Below are positions 50,060-59,193 of a stretch of 64,000 nucleotides of DNA, piece by piece (position 1 is the stretch's first letter; the number at the start of each line of letters is the position of its first letter). This DNA is from Wocania arenilitoris. GTDB taxonomy: Bacteria > Bacteroidota > Bacteroidia > Flavobacteriales > Flavobacteriaceae. The position numbers were made by a program, and so were the translations under genes. Location of the stretch: the NCBI RefSeq assembly GCF_021728535.1, contig NZ_JAKKDU010000001.1, positions 234,298 through 298,297 on the forward strand. The letters run 5' to 3'. Under the pieces are notes generated by a model. The model worked only from the letters and a program-made list of their open reading frames with translations, had not been told where the DNA came from and did not search any database.

Positions 50060-50638
50060 ATGGACAACATTGGAGAGAAAATTAAAAACGTAAGAAAGAA
50101 AAAAGGACTATCTCAAGAAGAACTAGCTGAATCTGCAACTATTAATTTAAGAACCATCCAACGCATTGAGAATAATGAAAGTGAGCCTAGGGGAAAAACA
50201 CTGCATTTAATTTGTGATGTTTTAGAAATAAATGTTGAAGATATTTTAGACTACGGAAAGCAAAATGATAATAGTTTTTTAGTTTACATGCACTTATCAG
50301 TTATAATAGGATTAGTAATTCCAATAGGAAATATAATCCTTCCTTTTATTTTATGGGTAACTAATAAAGAGAAAATAATTGGGCTGAAAAGTATTGGAGT
50401 TAATCTTTTAAATTTTCAAATTGTTTGGACATTTATTACATTTTTAGTGTTAATGGTTGGAGCCTTTTTTAAAATCATTCATTTTGAGATTGGGCCATTT
50501 ACAGGTAATTTGCTTATAGTAACTACATATTTTGTATTCATTATTCCTAACATTGTTTTATCCATTATTTTTGCAATAATGATCAGAAATGGAAAAATCA
50601 AAAATTATTACCCTAACATTATAAAGTTTATAAGATAA
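50060..50638 (+). CDS. XRE-type regulator with membrane DUF4870-like domain
   Basis: 192 residues. The first ~65 form a helix-turn-helix (IGEKIKNVRKKKGLSQEELA, NLRTIQRIENNESEPRGKTL). The rest has about four hydrophobic segments in the order seen in DUF4870 proteins (GLVIPIGNIILPFILWVTNK ... ITFLVLMVGAFF ... VFIIPNIVLSIIFAIMI). A membrane-tethered DNA-binding regulator is indicated; the signal and targets are unknown. It is inserted between the suf genes and DUF2480. Confidence 0.85.
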   Translation: MDNIGEKIKNVRKKKGLSQEELAESATINLRTIQRIENNESEPRGKTLHLICDVLEINVEDILDYGKQNDNSFLVYMHLSVIIGLVIPIGNIILPFILWVTNKEKIIGLKSIGVNLLNFQIVWTFITFLVLMVGAFFKIIHFEIGPFTGNLLIVTTYFVFIIPNIVLSIIFAIMIRNGKIKNYYPNIIKFIR

Positions 50639-50657
50639 TTTATAACTTGGAATCAAT

Positions 50658-51164
50658 ATGCCAAACGAAATCGTAAATCGCGTAGCGAATAGTAAATTAA
50701 TCACGTTAAACCTTGAGGATTATTATCCTGAAGGGAAACGTGTTTTATTCGATATTAAAGACTGGTTGTTTGAAGGTTTTGTATTGCGTGAAAAAGAGTT
50801 TAGACAAAAAGTTTCAGAACACGATTGGTCTCAATATCAAGATAATTATGTAGCGTTAACTTGTAGTACAGATGCTATAATTCCGGCATGGGCTTTTATG
50901 TTGTTAAGTATTCATTTAGAGTCTTTTACTAAAAAAACTATTATAGGTAATCTGGACACTTTAGAAACTTCCATTTATCAAGATGTTATTAATAGGCTTG
51001 ATGTTTCAGAATACAAAAACAAACCCATCATTATTAAAGGCTGTTCAAATAAACCCGTACCTCAAAACGCTTATATTATGCTAGCAACTAAACTAAAACT
51101 TGTTGCTAAATCTATTATGTACGGAGAAGCTTGCTCTTCTGTTCCTTTATTTAAAAAAAAATAA
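50658..51164 (+). CDS. DUF2480 family protein
   Basis: 168 residues of the DUF2480 pattern: EIVNRVANSKLITLNLEDYY, LFDIKDWLFEGFVLREKEFR, YVALTCSTDAIIPAWAFMLL and KPIIIKGCSNKPVPQNAYIM. Three conserved Cys (TCSTD, KGCSN, GEACSS) could bind sulfur or iron. The family is Bacteroidetes-specific and commonly follows suf genes, so a role in cluster assembly is inferred. Cytoplasmic. Confidence 0.9.
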   Translation: MPNEIVNRVANSKLITLNLEDYYPEGKRVLFDIKDWLFEGFVLREKEFRQKVSEHDWSQYQDNYVALTCSTDAIIPAWAFMLLSIHLESFTKKTIIGNLDTLETSIYQDVINRLDVSEYKNKPIIIKGCSNKPVPQNAYIMLATKLKLVAKSIMYGEACSSVPLFKKK

Positions 51165-51242
51165 TATTTACTTTTACAGTGACATAAATTAATACTTTAG
51201 TGTCTTATTACTTGAACAAGTAAAAAAATAAATCTACTTAAA

Positions 51243-52175
51243 ATGAAAAAAACTTTATTATTATTTATTTTTTTAATTGGAATTGTTTCGATTAACGCAC
51301 AAACTTTAGAGGAATTAAAGGCAACCCAAGCAGCTAAAAAAGATTCTATTACTGCTATCCAAGGTCGGGTTGATGCTATTCAAGCACAAATAGATGCTTT
51401 ACCTGGATGGAAAAAAGGGGCATTTGGTACTATTGGCGGAAGCATTTCTAGTTTTAAAAATTGGTATGCTCAAGGTACGCCAAATAATAATTCTGGAAAT
51501 ATTGGATTTACCGTTAATGCTTTCGCAAACTTAAATCAGGATAAATTCTTTTGGAGAAATGCGGCTAACGTAAACTTAACTTGGGTGAAATTAGATGATA
51601 AAGATGACCCAACAGATAGTGACAAGTTTAGGGAAGCGACAGACGTTTTCAATATTAATTCTTTATACGGATACAAACTAAGCAAAAAATTTGCCATTTC
51701 TGGAATGGGAGAATATAGAACAACCCTTTTAAGTAACTTTAACGACCCTGGATTTTTAGATTTAGGTGTTGGTGCTACTTGGACTCCTACTAAAGATTTA
51801 GTAGTAGTTGTGCACCCGTTTAACTACAATTTTGTATTTAGTAGTAATTCGGTTATTGATTTTCAATCGTCGTTAGGAGCAAAAATTCTTGTTGACTATA
51901 CCAGACAAATTGATGCTGTAAGTTTTAAAACTAATTTATCGATGTTTCAAAGTTATAAATCTGGTGATTTATCGAACTGGACATGGACCAACTCTTTTGG
52001 ATACACCTTATGGAAAATGATTGGTGTTGGTTTTGATTTTGGTTTAAGACAAAACAAACAAGAGGCCTTTAACTACCAACAAAGCCAACCAGGAAGTATC
52101 TCTGCGGCAAGACTTGAAAACGTTGATAATAAGTTGCAATCTTACTGGATGCTAGGACTTAATTACTCCTTTTAA
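51243..52175 (+). CDS. DUF3078 outer-membrane protein
   Basis: 310 residues. Signal peptide ends SINAQ. A short coiled region (LEELKATQAAKKDSITAIQG) precedes a beta-barrel-like body with GGSISSFKNWYAQGTPNNN, VNLTWVKLDDKDDPTDSDKF and GATWTPTKDLVVVVHPFNYN, ending YWMLGLNYSF with the C-terminal Phe of an outer-membrane barrel. DUF3078 has no assigned activity. Confidence 0.9.
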   Translation: MKKTLLLFIFLIGIVSINAQTLEELKATQAAKKDSITAIQGRVDAIQAQIDALPGWKKGAFGTIGGSISSFKNWYAQGTPNNNSGNIGFTVNAFANLNQDKFFWRNAANVNLTWVKLDDKDDPTDSDKFREATDVFNINSLYGYKLSKKFAISGMGEYRTTLLSNFNDPGFLDLGVGATWTPTKDLVVVVHPFNYNFVFSSNSVIDFQSSLGAKILVDYTRQIDAVSFKTNLSMFQSYKSGDLSNWTWTNSFGYTLWKMIGVGFDFGLRQNKQEAFNYQQSQPGSISAARLENVDNKLQSYWMLGLNYSF

Positions 52176-52209
52176 AACTTAATATATATAATTATAAATT
52201 TTTAAAGAA

Positions 52210-52310
52210 GCGCATTTTTTTGCGTTAAGGATTAAGACATACTTCGACTATGCTCAGCATAGGTTTATTGGATCTCCTTGCAAAAAGCCTTTCGGCTGCG
52301 CTCAAGGTAA
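52210..52310. repeat. Hairpin and CTTCGACTATGCTCAGCATAGG-type dispersed repeats
   Basis: CGCA and TGCG form a short hairpin at about 52210-52225. After it, CTTCGACTATGCTCAGCATA and TTTCGGCTGCGCTCAAGG are fragments of intergenic repeats common in Bacteroidetes. No gene is seen between 52176 and 52411. Confidence 0.4.
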
Positions 52311-52411
52311 ACTTTTAGTGAATGCCTGAGCTTTAGGTAGCGCCCAAATTCTACGCCATATCTTCATAATTATAATCAGGATATAGAAAATGATTATATG
52401 GAAAACGTGTA

Positions 52412-53537
52412 ATACCAAATAAATTTTAAAACAAGCTAAATTTTTTATATCTTTCTCTTATGGGAAGACAAGCAACTATTATTATTAAAGAGTCTATAGA
52501 AGAACTTAAGGACTTACATAAAAAGGAATCAAATCCAAAGCTAAGACGTCGTTTAAAGTGTTTGATTTATACTAAAGAGAATAAGTACAAAACTCAAACA
52601 ATCTTAGCGACCCATTTAGGGGTTGATTATTCATCTTTAAAACGCTGGTTTAAATTGTATAGAGAAGAAGGTTTAGCCAGTTATTTGAGCATCAATTCTG
52701 GAGGTAATAAGGCTAGTATTATAACACCGAAGGTGCATCATCAGTTGGAGCAAAAGGTTAATAACGCTTCCAATCCTCTCAAAGGGTATTGGGAAGCGCA
52801 ACTATGGCTAAAAAATAATTTTGGTTTAGAGATGAAATACAATACGGTTCGCACCTATTTAATACGTCATTTTAAAACCAAAATAAAAGTACCAAGAAAA
52901 TCACACTACAAAAAAGATGAGCAGGCTATTGAAGCCTTTTTTAAAACTTCCAAATGAATTGAAATCATTAAAAAAGGCATAGTTTTTAATGCTGAAACTA
53001 CAGTAAATCTATATGCTCAAGACGAAAGCAGATTTGGACTCAAAACCCATATTGGAAGCTGCTTAACAGCAAAAGATGTTAAGCCAATTGTTAATTATTA
53101 ACACGCTTTTAAAAACACCTATTTATACGATAGTTTTTCTCCTATTGATGGCGATGCCTTTATTTACGAGATTCAAGGTATAATTAGTGAAATATTTTAT
53201 CAATACCTAAAAGCGTTCTCACTATATAAACCTAAAGAAATTATAATCATAATTATAGATAATGCTGCATTCCATAGCTTATCAAAATACACATTACCAG
53301 ACAATATTATACTCATTAGAGTACCACCATATTCTCCCGAATTGAATCCAAGTGAAAAAATATGGCATTACATCAAACAACACTACAAAAACAACGTGTT
53401 CGAAACCCTTGATAACATAAAACAATGGCTATATGATTTTGTCAATAATAAATTAAACAATGAAATCATAAAATGGATTATTTATAATCAAAAATTATGC
53501 AAACCCTTTTTAGATCATTTTAATGTGTAATTGGTAT
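52412..53537 (+). mobile_element. IS630-type insertion sequence with degraded transposase
   Basis: The left end ATACCAAATAAATTTTAAAA (52412-52431) and the inverted right end ATACCAATTACACATTAAAA (53537-53518) match at 16 of 20 positions. A TA precedes the left end, but the right flank is AA, so the expected TA duplication is imperfect. Confidence 0.65.
52460..53530 (+). pseudogene. IS630-type transposase with two in-frame stops
   Basis: One frame runs from ATG 52460 to TAA 53530, broken only by TGA at 52955-52957 and TAA at 53099-53101. The N-terminus is helix-turn-helix (TILATHLGVDYSSLKRWFKL). The DDE residues are visible in NLYAQDESRFGL, IIIDNAAFHSLS and PPYSPELNPSEKIWHYIK. Length without the stops, 356 codons, is normal. 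No frameshift is present, so decay is recent or it is read through. Confidence 0.8.
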
Positions 53538-53804
53538 AACAATCCTGTTTGATATAAATTCAGAAATGATAGATTTCATACTTTTAGACACCCTCATTTT
53601 TTTTCTTCTAAAGAATACCTTTTTAAATGCCATAATCCAAAACGTTCTGCATTTACCCTATTCATTTTAAAAAAAACTGCATTTCATCTAATATTTTTTA
53701 CGTTTTGTCGATTTTTTTGTATATTACACCGATTTTTGAAAGTAAAATTAATCAGATAATTAAATAAATGACTTTCAATAATCTAAGACCCAAATCTAAA
53801 TCCA

Positions 53805-54170
53805 ATGGACAAAAAAAGAATTGTTTTAGCAGAAGACAACAATACACTTTCCCTATTATTAAAGTTTAGGTTAGAAAAAGAAGGTTACGAACTATTCATG
53901 GCCAAAGATGGTAAAGAAGCCATAACCTTAATTGAAGCATCCAATCCAGACCTAATTATTACAGACATTATGATGCCCTTTATTAGCGGACTAGAAGTAA
54001 TTAGTCATATAAGAATTGCTCTGGACAAGGATACGCCAATTATAGTATTTTCATCGGCTGGACAAGAAGAAATGGTATTAAAGGCTTTTAGCTTAGGCGC
54101 AAATGATTTTATGGGAAAACCTTTTAGCCCAAATGAATTAATGATACGAATAAAACGGATTTTAAATTGA
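53805..54170 (+). CDS. Single-domain response regulator
   Basis: 121 residues, one receiver (REC) domain with no output domain. The acidic pocket is ED at residues 10-11, the phospho-acceptor is Asp54 (IITDIMMPF), the switch Ser is in FSSAG at about 83-84, and the conserved Lys is at 105 (GKPFSP). It may act through protein contacts with the HEAT protein encoded next (51 bases downstream) or with a kinase elsewhere; no kinase is in this window. First gene of the polysaccharide-type cluster. Confidence 0.93.
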   Translation: MDKKRIVLAEDNNTLSLLLKFRLEKEGYELFMAKDGKEAITLIEASNPDLIITDIMMPFISGLEVISHIRIALDKDTPIIVFSSAGQEEMVLKAFSLGANDFMGKPFSPNELMIRIKRILN

Positions 54171-54220
54171 CTTAGTTGACTCAAATATAGTATTTGTTAT
54201 CTCACAAATATGCCCCAAAT

Positions 54221-55327
54221 ATGATGATAGACTACCAACATTTAATGACTTATTTTAATGAGTCGCCTATATATATCCAAGTCGCTTGGGGAACTAGCCT
54301 TATTTTGGCTATAGCCATTGTGTGTTTATCTGTTTATTTAAAAGTGTTACGTTTCCATCTTAGAAAAAAGGAAATAGAAAATAAGTTGCTTAAGAGTGAA
54401 TACGAAGCCCTTATTATTGAATATTTATATACCGAAGATGAGCTTGGTGATGGACACACCTTCAAAGAATCTGTCATTGAACAACTTCAGTCTGCAATTT
54501 TAATAGAATCGAAACGGAAATTAATTATATCCATACTATACAATTTAACCTATGAAGTTTCAGGTGAATTGTCCGACACTATAAAAACCTTATACATTAA
54601 AGCAGGGTTTGTAGCACATGCCTTGAAACGATTAGAAAGCAAACATTGGTACATTATTGCAAAAGGAATTGGGGAGCTTTCGCATTTTAGAATCGATAAT
54701 GTATATAATAATGTATCGAAATTTTTAGACCATCCTAGATTGGAAGTAAGAAAAGAAACCGAATTGTATTTGGTAGAATTGTTTAAATTCAAAGGGCTTT
54801 CATTTTTAAACACCCTTACCGATACTCTTTCAGAATGGATGCAGCTTAGATTACTTGAAACCTTACAAAAGTTTGACGACCAACAAATATGCGACATTAA
54901 CCCTTGGTTAAAATCCCAAAACGAATCGGTTATTTTATTTGCCATAAAATTAGCCCAAATCTATAACCAATTTGAGGTTCAGAACACCTTAACCGAACTG
55001 TTATCGCATCCTAAAAAACAGGTTAGAATAGCCGCCATTCAAGCCCTAACCCATTTATATGGTATTGAAGCTAAAGAGATGTTAAAAGCTAACTTTAATG
55101 ACCTTAGCCTAGAAGAGCAAATATGTTTCTTTGGTATGCTAGAGAAGCTTGTTATGCCATCGGACGAACCTTTTGTAGAAAAATACCTATTCCACAAAAA
55201 TTTCGACATACAGCTCCTAGCGCTTAAGATACTTAAGTCCATTAATATTGAAAAATACATGGGCTTAAGTAAAACAACAACTAACGAAAAAGACTCGTCT
55301 ATGATAGAGTTGGTAAATACAATATAA
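54221..55327 (+). CDS. Membrane-anchored HEAT-repeat protein
   Basis: About 368 residues. One membrane helix (residues ~20-42, GTSLILAIAIVCLSVYLKVL) is followed by a basic stretch and then by helical HEAT/armadillo-like pairs (LRDTLYIKAGFVAHAL-type; VRIAAIQALTHLYGIEAKEM) probably in the cytoplasm. HEAT proteins serve as binding platforms. The frame starts at a TTG (54194), but the ATG at 54221 is preferred because the promoter-proximal extension has no support. Its stop is one base before the next start codon. Confidence 0.8.
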   Translation: MMIDYQHLMTYFNESPIYIQVAWGTSLILAIAIVCLSVYLKVLRFHLRKKEIENKLLKSEYEALIIEYLYTEDELGDGHTFKESVIEQLQSAILIESKRKLIISILYNLTYEVSGELSDTIKTLYIKAGFVAHALKRLESKHWYIIAKGIGELSHFRIDNVYNNVSKFLDHPRLEVRKETELYLVELFKFKGLSFLNTLTDTLSEWMQLRLLETLQKFDDQQICDINPWLKSQNESVILFAIKLAQIYNQFEVQNTLTELLSHPKKQVRIAAIQALTHLYGIEAKEMLKANFNDLSLEEQICFFGMLEKLVMPSDEPFVEKYLFHKNFDIQLLALKILKSINIEKYMGLSKTTTNEKDSSMIELVNTI

Positions 55328-55328
55328 T

Positions 55329-56759
55329 ATGGATACCAGTACCGTTAAAATAATTCTACAGATACTTCACTATATCTTTTTTACCTATGCCTTTTTGGCC
55401 ATTAGCTCTTATATTGTACTATCTATAATTTCTGGAAAAGAAACATTGAACTATTTTAAGAAAAAGAGCTTTGTAAATTACAAGGACATCCTATCTTCTA
55501 CATTATCACCATCCATAACTATTATAGCCCCTGCCTATAATGAAAGCCTTAACATTGTTGAAAACGTAAGATCGTTGTTATCCAACCATTATGTTAACTA
55601 TAGTGTTATAATTGTAAACGATGGCAGTAAAGATGATAGCCTGGAGAGGCTTATAAAAGCCTACAATCTGGAAAAGATAAATTATATCGTTAACGAAAAA
55701 ATTAAAACAAAACCCTTACGGGCTGGTGTATTTAAATCTAAAAACCCTGCCTTTGAAAGGCTAATGGTAGTCGATAAAGAAAATGGTGGAAAAGCAGATG
55801 CTTTAAACATGGGGCTAAACATTAGCAAAAGTAAATATGTTGCTTGTATTGATGTAGATTGTCTGCTAGTGGAAGATGCCCTTCTTAAAATGATAAAGCC
55901 TTTTTTGGATGAAACCGAAACTAAAGTTATCGCAGCAGGAGGTGTGATTAGAATTGCCAATTCCTGTGTTATTAAGGATGGTAAACTATTAGACATTAAC
56001 CTGCCAAAAAACCTGTTGGTACAATCACAGATACTTGAATACCTTCGGGCATTTTTACTGGGTAGGATGGCTTGGAGCAAGTTAAATGGCCTCTTGGTAA
56101 TCTCGGGTGCATTTGGTATTTTAGATAAGAATATTGCTATTGCCGTTGGCGGCTACGACACTAACACCGTTGGTGAGGATATGGAAATCATTGTTCGTAT
56201 GCGTCGATACATGGAAGAGCGAAATGAAAAATATAGAGTCTCCTACATACCCGATCCATTATGTTGGACCGAAGCTCCCGATAGTTATAAAATATTCATC
56301 TCCCAGCGTAACCGATGGACCAGGGGCACTATAGAAACCTTAAAAAAGCATCGAAAAGTGGCTTTTAACCCCAAGTATGGTACTTTTGGATTAATAAGCT
56401 ACCCCTACTGGCTCATATTTGAACGATTGGGGCCCATTATTGAAGTTGTTGGTCTTCTTTATTTTACCATTTTAATTGTCTTAAAAGAAGTAAAATGGGA
56501 ATATGCCCTATCCTTTTTGGTGTTGTCTTATATATTCTCAGTATTGTTTTCTATAGTGGCTATCTATTCTGAAGAACTAACCTTCCACCAATACAAAAAG
56601 AAAGGAGCTGGTGTAAAGCTTATTTTATTAAGTGCCCTGGAACCCTTTATATTGCACCCTTTTGTGCTTTATGCTGCGGTTCGTGGTAATTTCGATTATT
56701 TCTTTAAAAAGAAAAAGTCCTGGGGTAACATGGTTAGAAAAGGATTAACAACTAATTAA
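55329..56759 (+). CDS. Processive glycosyltransferase family 2 (PgaC/BcsA-like)
   Basis: A membrane polysaccharide synthase, 476 residues. One N-terminal helix (10-32), then a GT-A domain with IIAPAYNES, VNDGSKDDS (about 96-104), GGKADALNMGLN, CIDVD (about 173-177), GED (acceptor-site Asp) and QRNRWTRG (about 325-332), the QxxRW signature of processive synthases. Three or four helices close the protein. No PilZ domain is present. It most resembles poly-N-acetylglucosamine synthases, but the sugar is not determined. It lies two bases from the next gene. Confidence 0.9.
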   Translation: MDTSTVKIILQILHYIFFTYAFLAISSYIVLSIISGKETLNYFKKKSFVNYKDILSSTLSPSITIIAPAYNESLNIVENVRSLLSNHYVNYSVIIVNDGSKDDSLERLIKAYNLEKINYIVNEKIKTKPLRAGVFKSKNPAFERLMVVDKENGGKADALNMGLNISKSKYVACIDVDCLLVEDALLKMIKPFLDETETKVIAAGGVIRIANSCVIKDGKLLDINLPKNLLVQSQILEYLRAFLLGRMAWSKLNGLLVISGAFGILDKNIAIAVGGYDTNTVGEDMEIIVRMRRYMEERNEKYRVSYIPDPLCWTEAPDSYKIFISQRNRWTRGTIETLKKHRKVAFNPKYGTFGLISYPYWLIFERLGPIIEVVGLLYFTILIVLKEVKWEYALSFLVLSYIFSVLFSIVAIYSEELTFHQYKKKGAGVKLILLSALEPFILHPFVLYAAVRGNFDYFFKKKKSWGNMVRKGLTTN

Positions 56760-56761
56760 TT

Positions 56762-59179
56762 ATGGCATTTAAATTCTCACAGCACACATTTTATAAATAC
56801 ATCTATTTAATCCTAGCACTTATTATTGCTTTTTGGAGCATGAGCTTATTTGAAGCTTTTATGTCCAAAGCACCTGTAGACAACTTTTGGTATACTTTAC
56901 TTTTAAAGTTAATCAATGATTTTTGGGGTGGGTTAATCATCGGGGCATTGTGCTTCCCTCTATATTTCATCATTCAACTGTTTTCAAAAAAAGGAACTAT
57001 AATCCTCACAAAAATATTGTTCTTATTAATTATTGTTATTCAATATTTGCTAGTAAAATACAGTTTAACGACCATGTTAAATTTAGGTGCCGATATTTTG
57101 GGTTACTCCTTTAATGACGCTTTTAGTACTGTTTCCGCATCCGAATCGTTTTCAATAATTTCCTTTATTCCTTTTATAGCCTTACCTCTACTTTTTACAT
57201 TGGCATATTGGTTGTTAAAATGGCACAAAAATGACCGTTTGCTAATTGGCAGCAGCGTACTGTTTATCATATTATTTGCAATGCTAAAATTAACATTGCA
57301 TGACACCTCCAATTTAAAATACCAAAATAAAATTGTTTTTTTAACCAAGGATATTGTTAAGTTTCATAACGAAAAAAACAAATTAAGTGCTTATAACTTA
57401 TCCGAAAGGGAAGACTATCCGTTACTAAAATCCTTTAATACATCAAACGATGTGCTCAGCCCATTTTTTAGCTCTAAAGAAGAAAAGCCTAACATTGTTG
57501 TTATTGTTGTAGAAGGCCTTGGTAGCGAATTTGTAAAGAAAAATGAGTATGGTGGCTTTACGCCTTATTTAGATAGTCTTATAGAACAATCGCTGTATTG
57601 GGAAAACTTTGTAAGTACCACAGGTAGATCCTTTGGCATTCTACCTTCTTTATTAGGTTCCCTGCCTTTTGGCGAAAAGGGATTTTTGGAATTAACCTAT
57701 ACTCCCTCCCACCTGTCTCTTATAAGCATTTTAAAAGCCAACGGCTACTTTACCTCTTACTATTCGGGAGGGCCGTCAAGTTTTGATAGGAAAGTTAACT
57801 TTTTAGAATATAACGGCATCCACAAACTTATTGACAAAAACAAATATGGATCTGATTACAAAGAAACTATTGGAGATAATGGTGGTTTTTCTTGGGGCTA
57901 CCCAGACAGTGAAATATTCAGAAAGGCAATAAATTCATTGGAAACAGAAAAGCTGCCCCGTTTAGATATTATTATGACACTGTCCTCACATGAACCCTTT
58001 GAATTTCCTGACAAAGCGCATTATATGAATAAAGTTGTTGATGTTTTAAACGCCTCTAATAAACCCGAATCCTTAAAACAGCAAATAACTACACACAAAG
58101 ATATTTTTGGTTGCCTGTTATATACAGATAATGCCATTAAAACATTTATGGATAGTTATAAACGGCGGCCAGACTACGGCAACACCATATTTATAATTAC
58201 TGGAGACCACAGATTAATCCCCATATCACAAAAAGATAAATTGTGTAGGTTTCATGTACCTTTTTTAATATACAGCCCCATGCTTAAAAAGCCCGAGACC
58301 TTCAAATCGGTTTCATCGCATTGGGATGTCACTCCTAGCTTATTAAGCTATTTATATAAAAACCATCATTTTAAGCCTTTAAAAAAAGTATCCTGGATAG
58401 GCAAGGGACTCGACACAGCCAAAGAATTTAGAAACATCCATAAAATACCGCTTATGCGTTATAAAGGTGGGTTAAATGATTTTCTATATAAGGATTATCT
58501 ACTATCAGACGGGGAATTATTTAAAATAAACGACAATTTTGGAATCTATAAAGTTACTGAAGAAGCCCTAATAAAAACCATGGAAGATTCCTTAATGGCC
58601 TTTAAAAGGATGAATACCTATGTTACGCAGCGCAAAAAAATATTTCCTGATTCCCTAAATATTTATGTTACTCCTAAAACCGAGTTTTCAAAAGAACAAT
58701 TGGCAACAATCAGCAAATATTCGAATCAAAAAACCTTTGATGATGTCTTGACCATTGCCCAAGATCTATCCTCAAAAAAAGATTATAAAACCACCCGTTT
58801 ACTTTGTGATTATATTTTAAACGAGTACCCAAATTATACCGATGCACGCATATTAAAAGGACGCACTTTGGCTTGGGAGAAAAACTATAAGGATTCTGAA
58901 ATTGAACTTTTAAACGCTCTGGAAAGAGCGCCGTTTTACGATGACTCTTATTCAGCAATTTTAGACTTGTATTGGTGGGTAGGGCAAGAGGATAAATCTG
59001 AAAGCATTTATAAACAAGCTTTAAAAAATAAGATTACAAATCCAAATTTAGGATATAAAATGGCCAAAGCCCTTAATCGACTTAACGACAACTCAAAAGC
59101 CATTAAACTAATGGACAGTATTTTAAAAATATATCCTGATAACACCGATTACCAAACCTTAATAAAAAGCCTAAAGTAA
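56762..59179 (+). CDS. LtaS-like sulfatase-fold transferase with C-terminal TPRs
   Basis: 805 residues. Five membrane helices (about 10-200) precede an extracytoplasmic alkaline-phosphatase-superfamily domain: IVVIVVEGLGSEF (metal Glu near 251), STTGRSFGILPSLLGSLPFG (catalytic Thr near 286), FIITGDHRLIP (metal Asp-His near 480) and HVPFLIYSP. This is the layout of lipoteichoic acid synthase and phosphoethanolamine transferases. Residues ~660-805 are TPR repeats (ILNEYPNYTDARILKGRTLA). Being cotranscribed with a polysaccharide synthase, it may decorate the polymer with a phospho-group. No Gram-positive teichoic acid is expected here. Confidence 0.87.
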   Translation: MAFKFSQHTFYKYIYLILALIIAFWSMSLFEAFMSKAPVDNFWYTLLLKLINDFWGGLIIGALCFPLYFIIQLFSKKGTIILTKILFLLIIVIQYLLVKYSLTTMLNLGADILGYSFNDAFSTVSASESFSIISFIPFIALPLLFTLAYWLLKWHKNDRLLIGSSVLFIILFAMLKLTLHDTSNLKYQNKIVFLTKDIVKFHNEKNKLSAYNLSEREDYPLLKSFNTSNDVLSPFFSSKEEKPNIVVIVVEGLGSEFVKKNEYGGFTPYLDSLIEQSLYWENFVSTTGRSFGILPSLLGSLPFGEKGFLELTYTPSHLSLISILKANGYFTSYYSGGPSSFDRKVNFLEYNGIHKLIDKNKYGSDYKETIGDNGGFSWGYPDSEIFRKAINSLETEKLPRLDIIMTLSSHEPFEFPDKAHYMNKVVDVLNASNKPESLKQQITTHKDIFGCLLYTDNAIKTFMDSYKRRPDYGNTIFIITGDHRLIPISQKDKLCRFHVPFLIYSPMLKKPETFKSVSSHWDVTPSLLSYLYKNHHFKPLKKVSWIGKGLDTAKEFRNIHKIPLMRYKGGLNDFLYKDYLLSDGELFKINDNFGIYKVTEEALIKTMEDSLMAFKRMNTYVTQRKKIFPDSLNIYVTPKTEFSKEQLATISKYSNQKTFDDVLTIAQDLSSKKDYKTTRLLCDYILNEYPNYTDARILKGRTLAWEKNYKDSEIELLNALERAPFYDDSYSAILDLYWWVGQEDKSESIYKQALKNKITNPNLGYKMAKALNRLNDNSKAIKLMDSILKIYPDNTDYQTLIKSLK

Positions 59180-59193
59180 GGTACCTATTGATT

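Noticed and set aside
53731..53738. GATTTTTG as promoter core of the response regulator gene
   Set aside because: The first base of TAnnTTTG does not match and the upstream TTTG is only 11 bases away.
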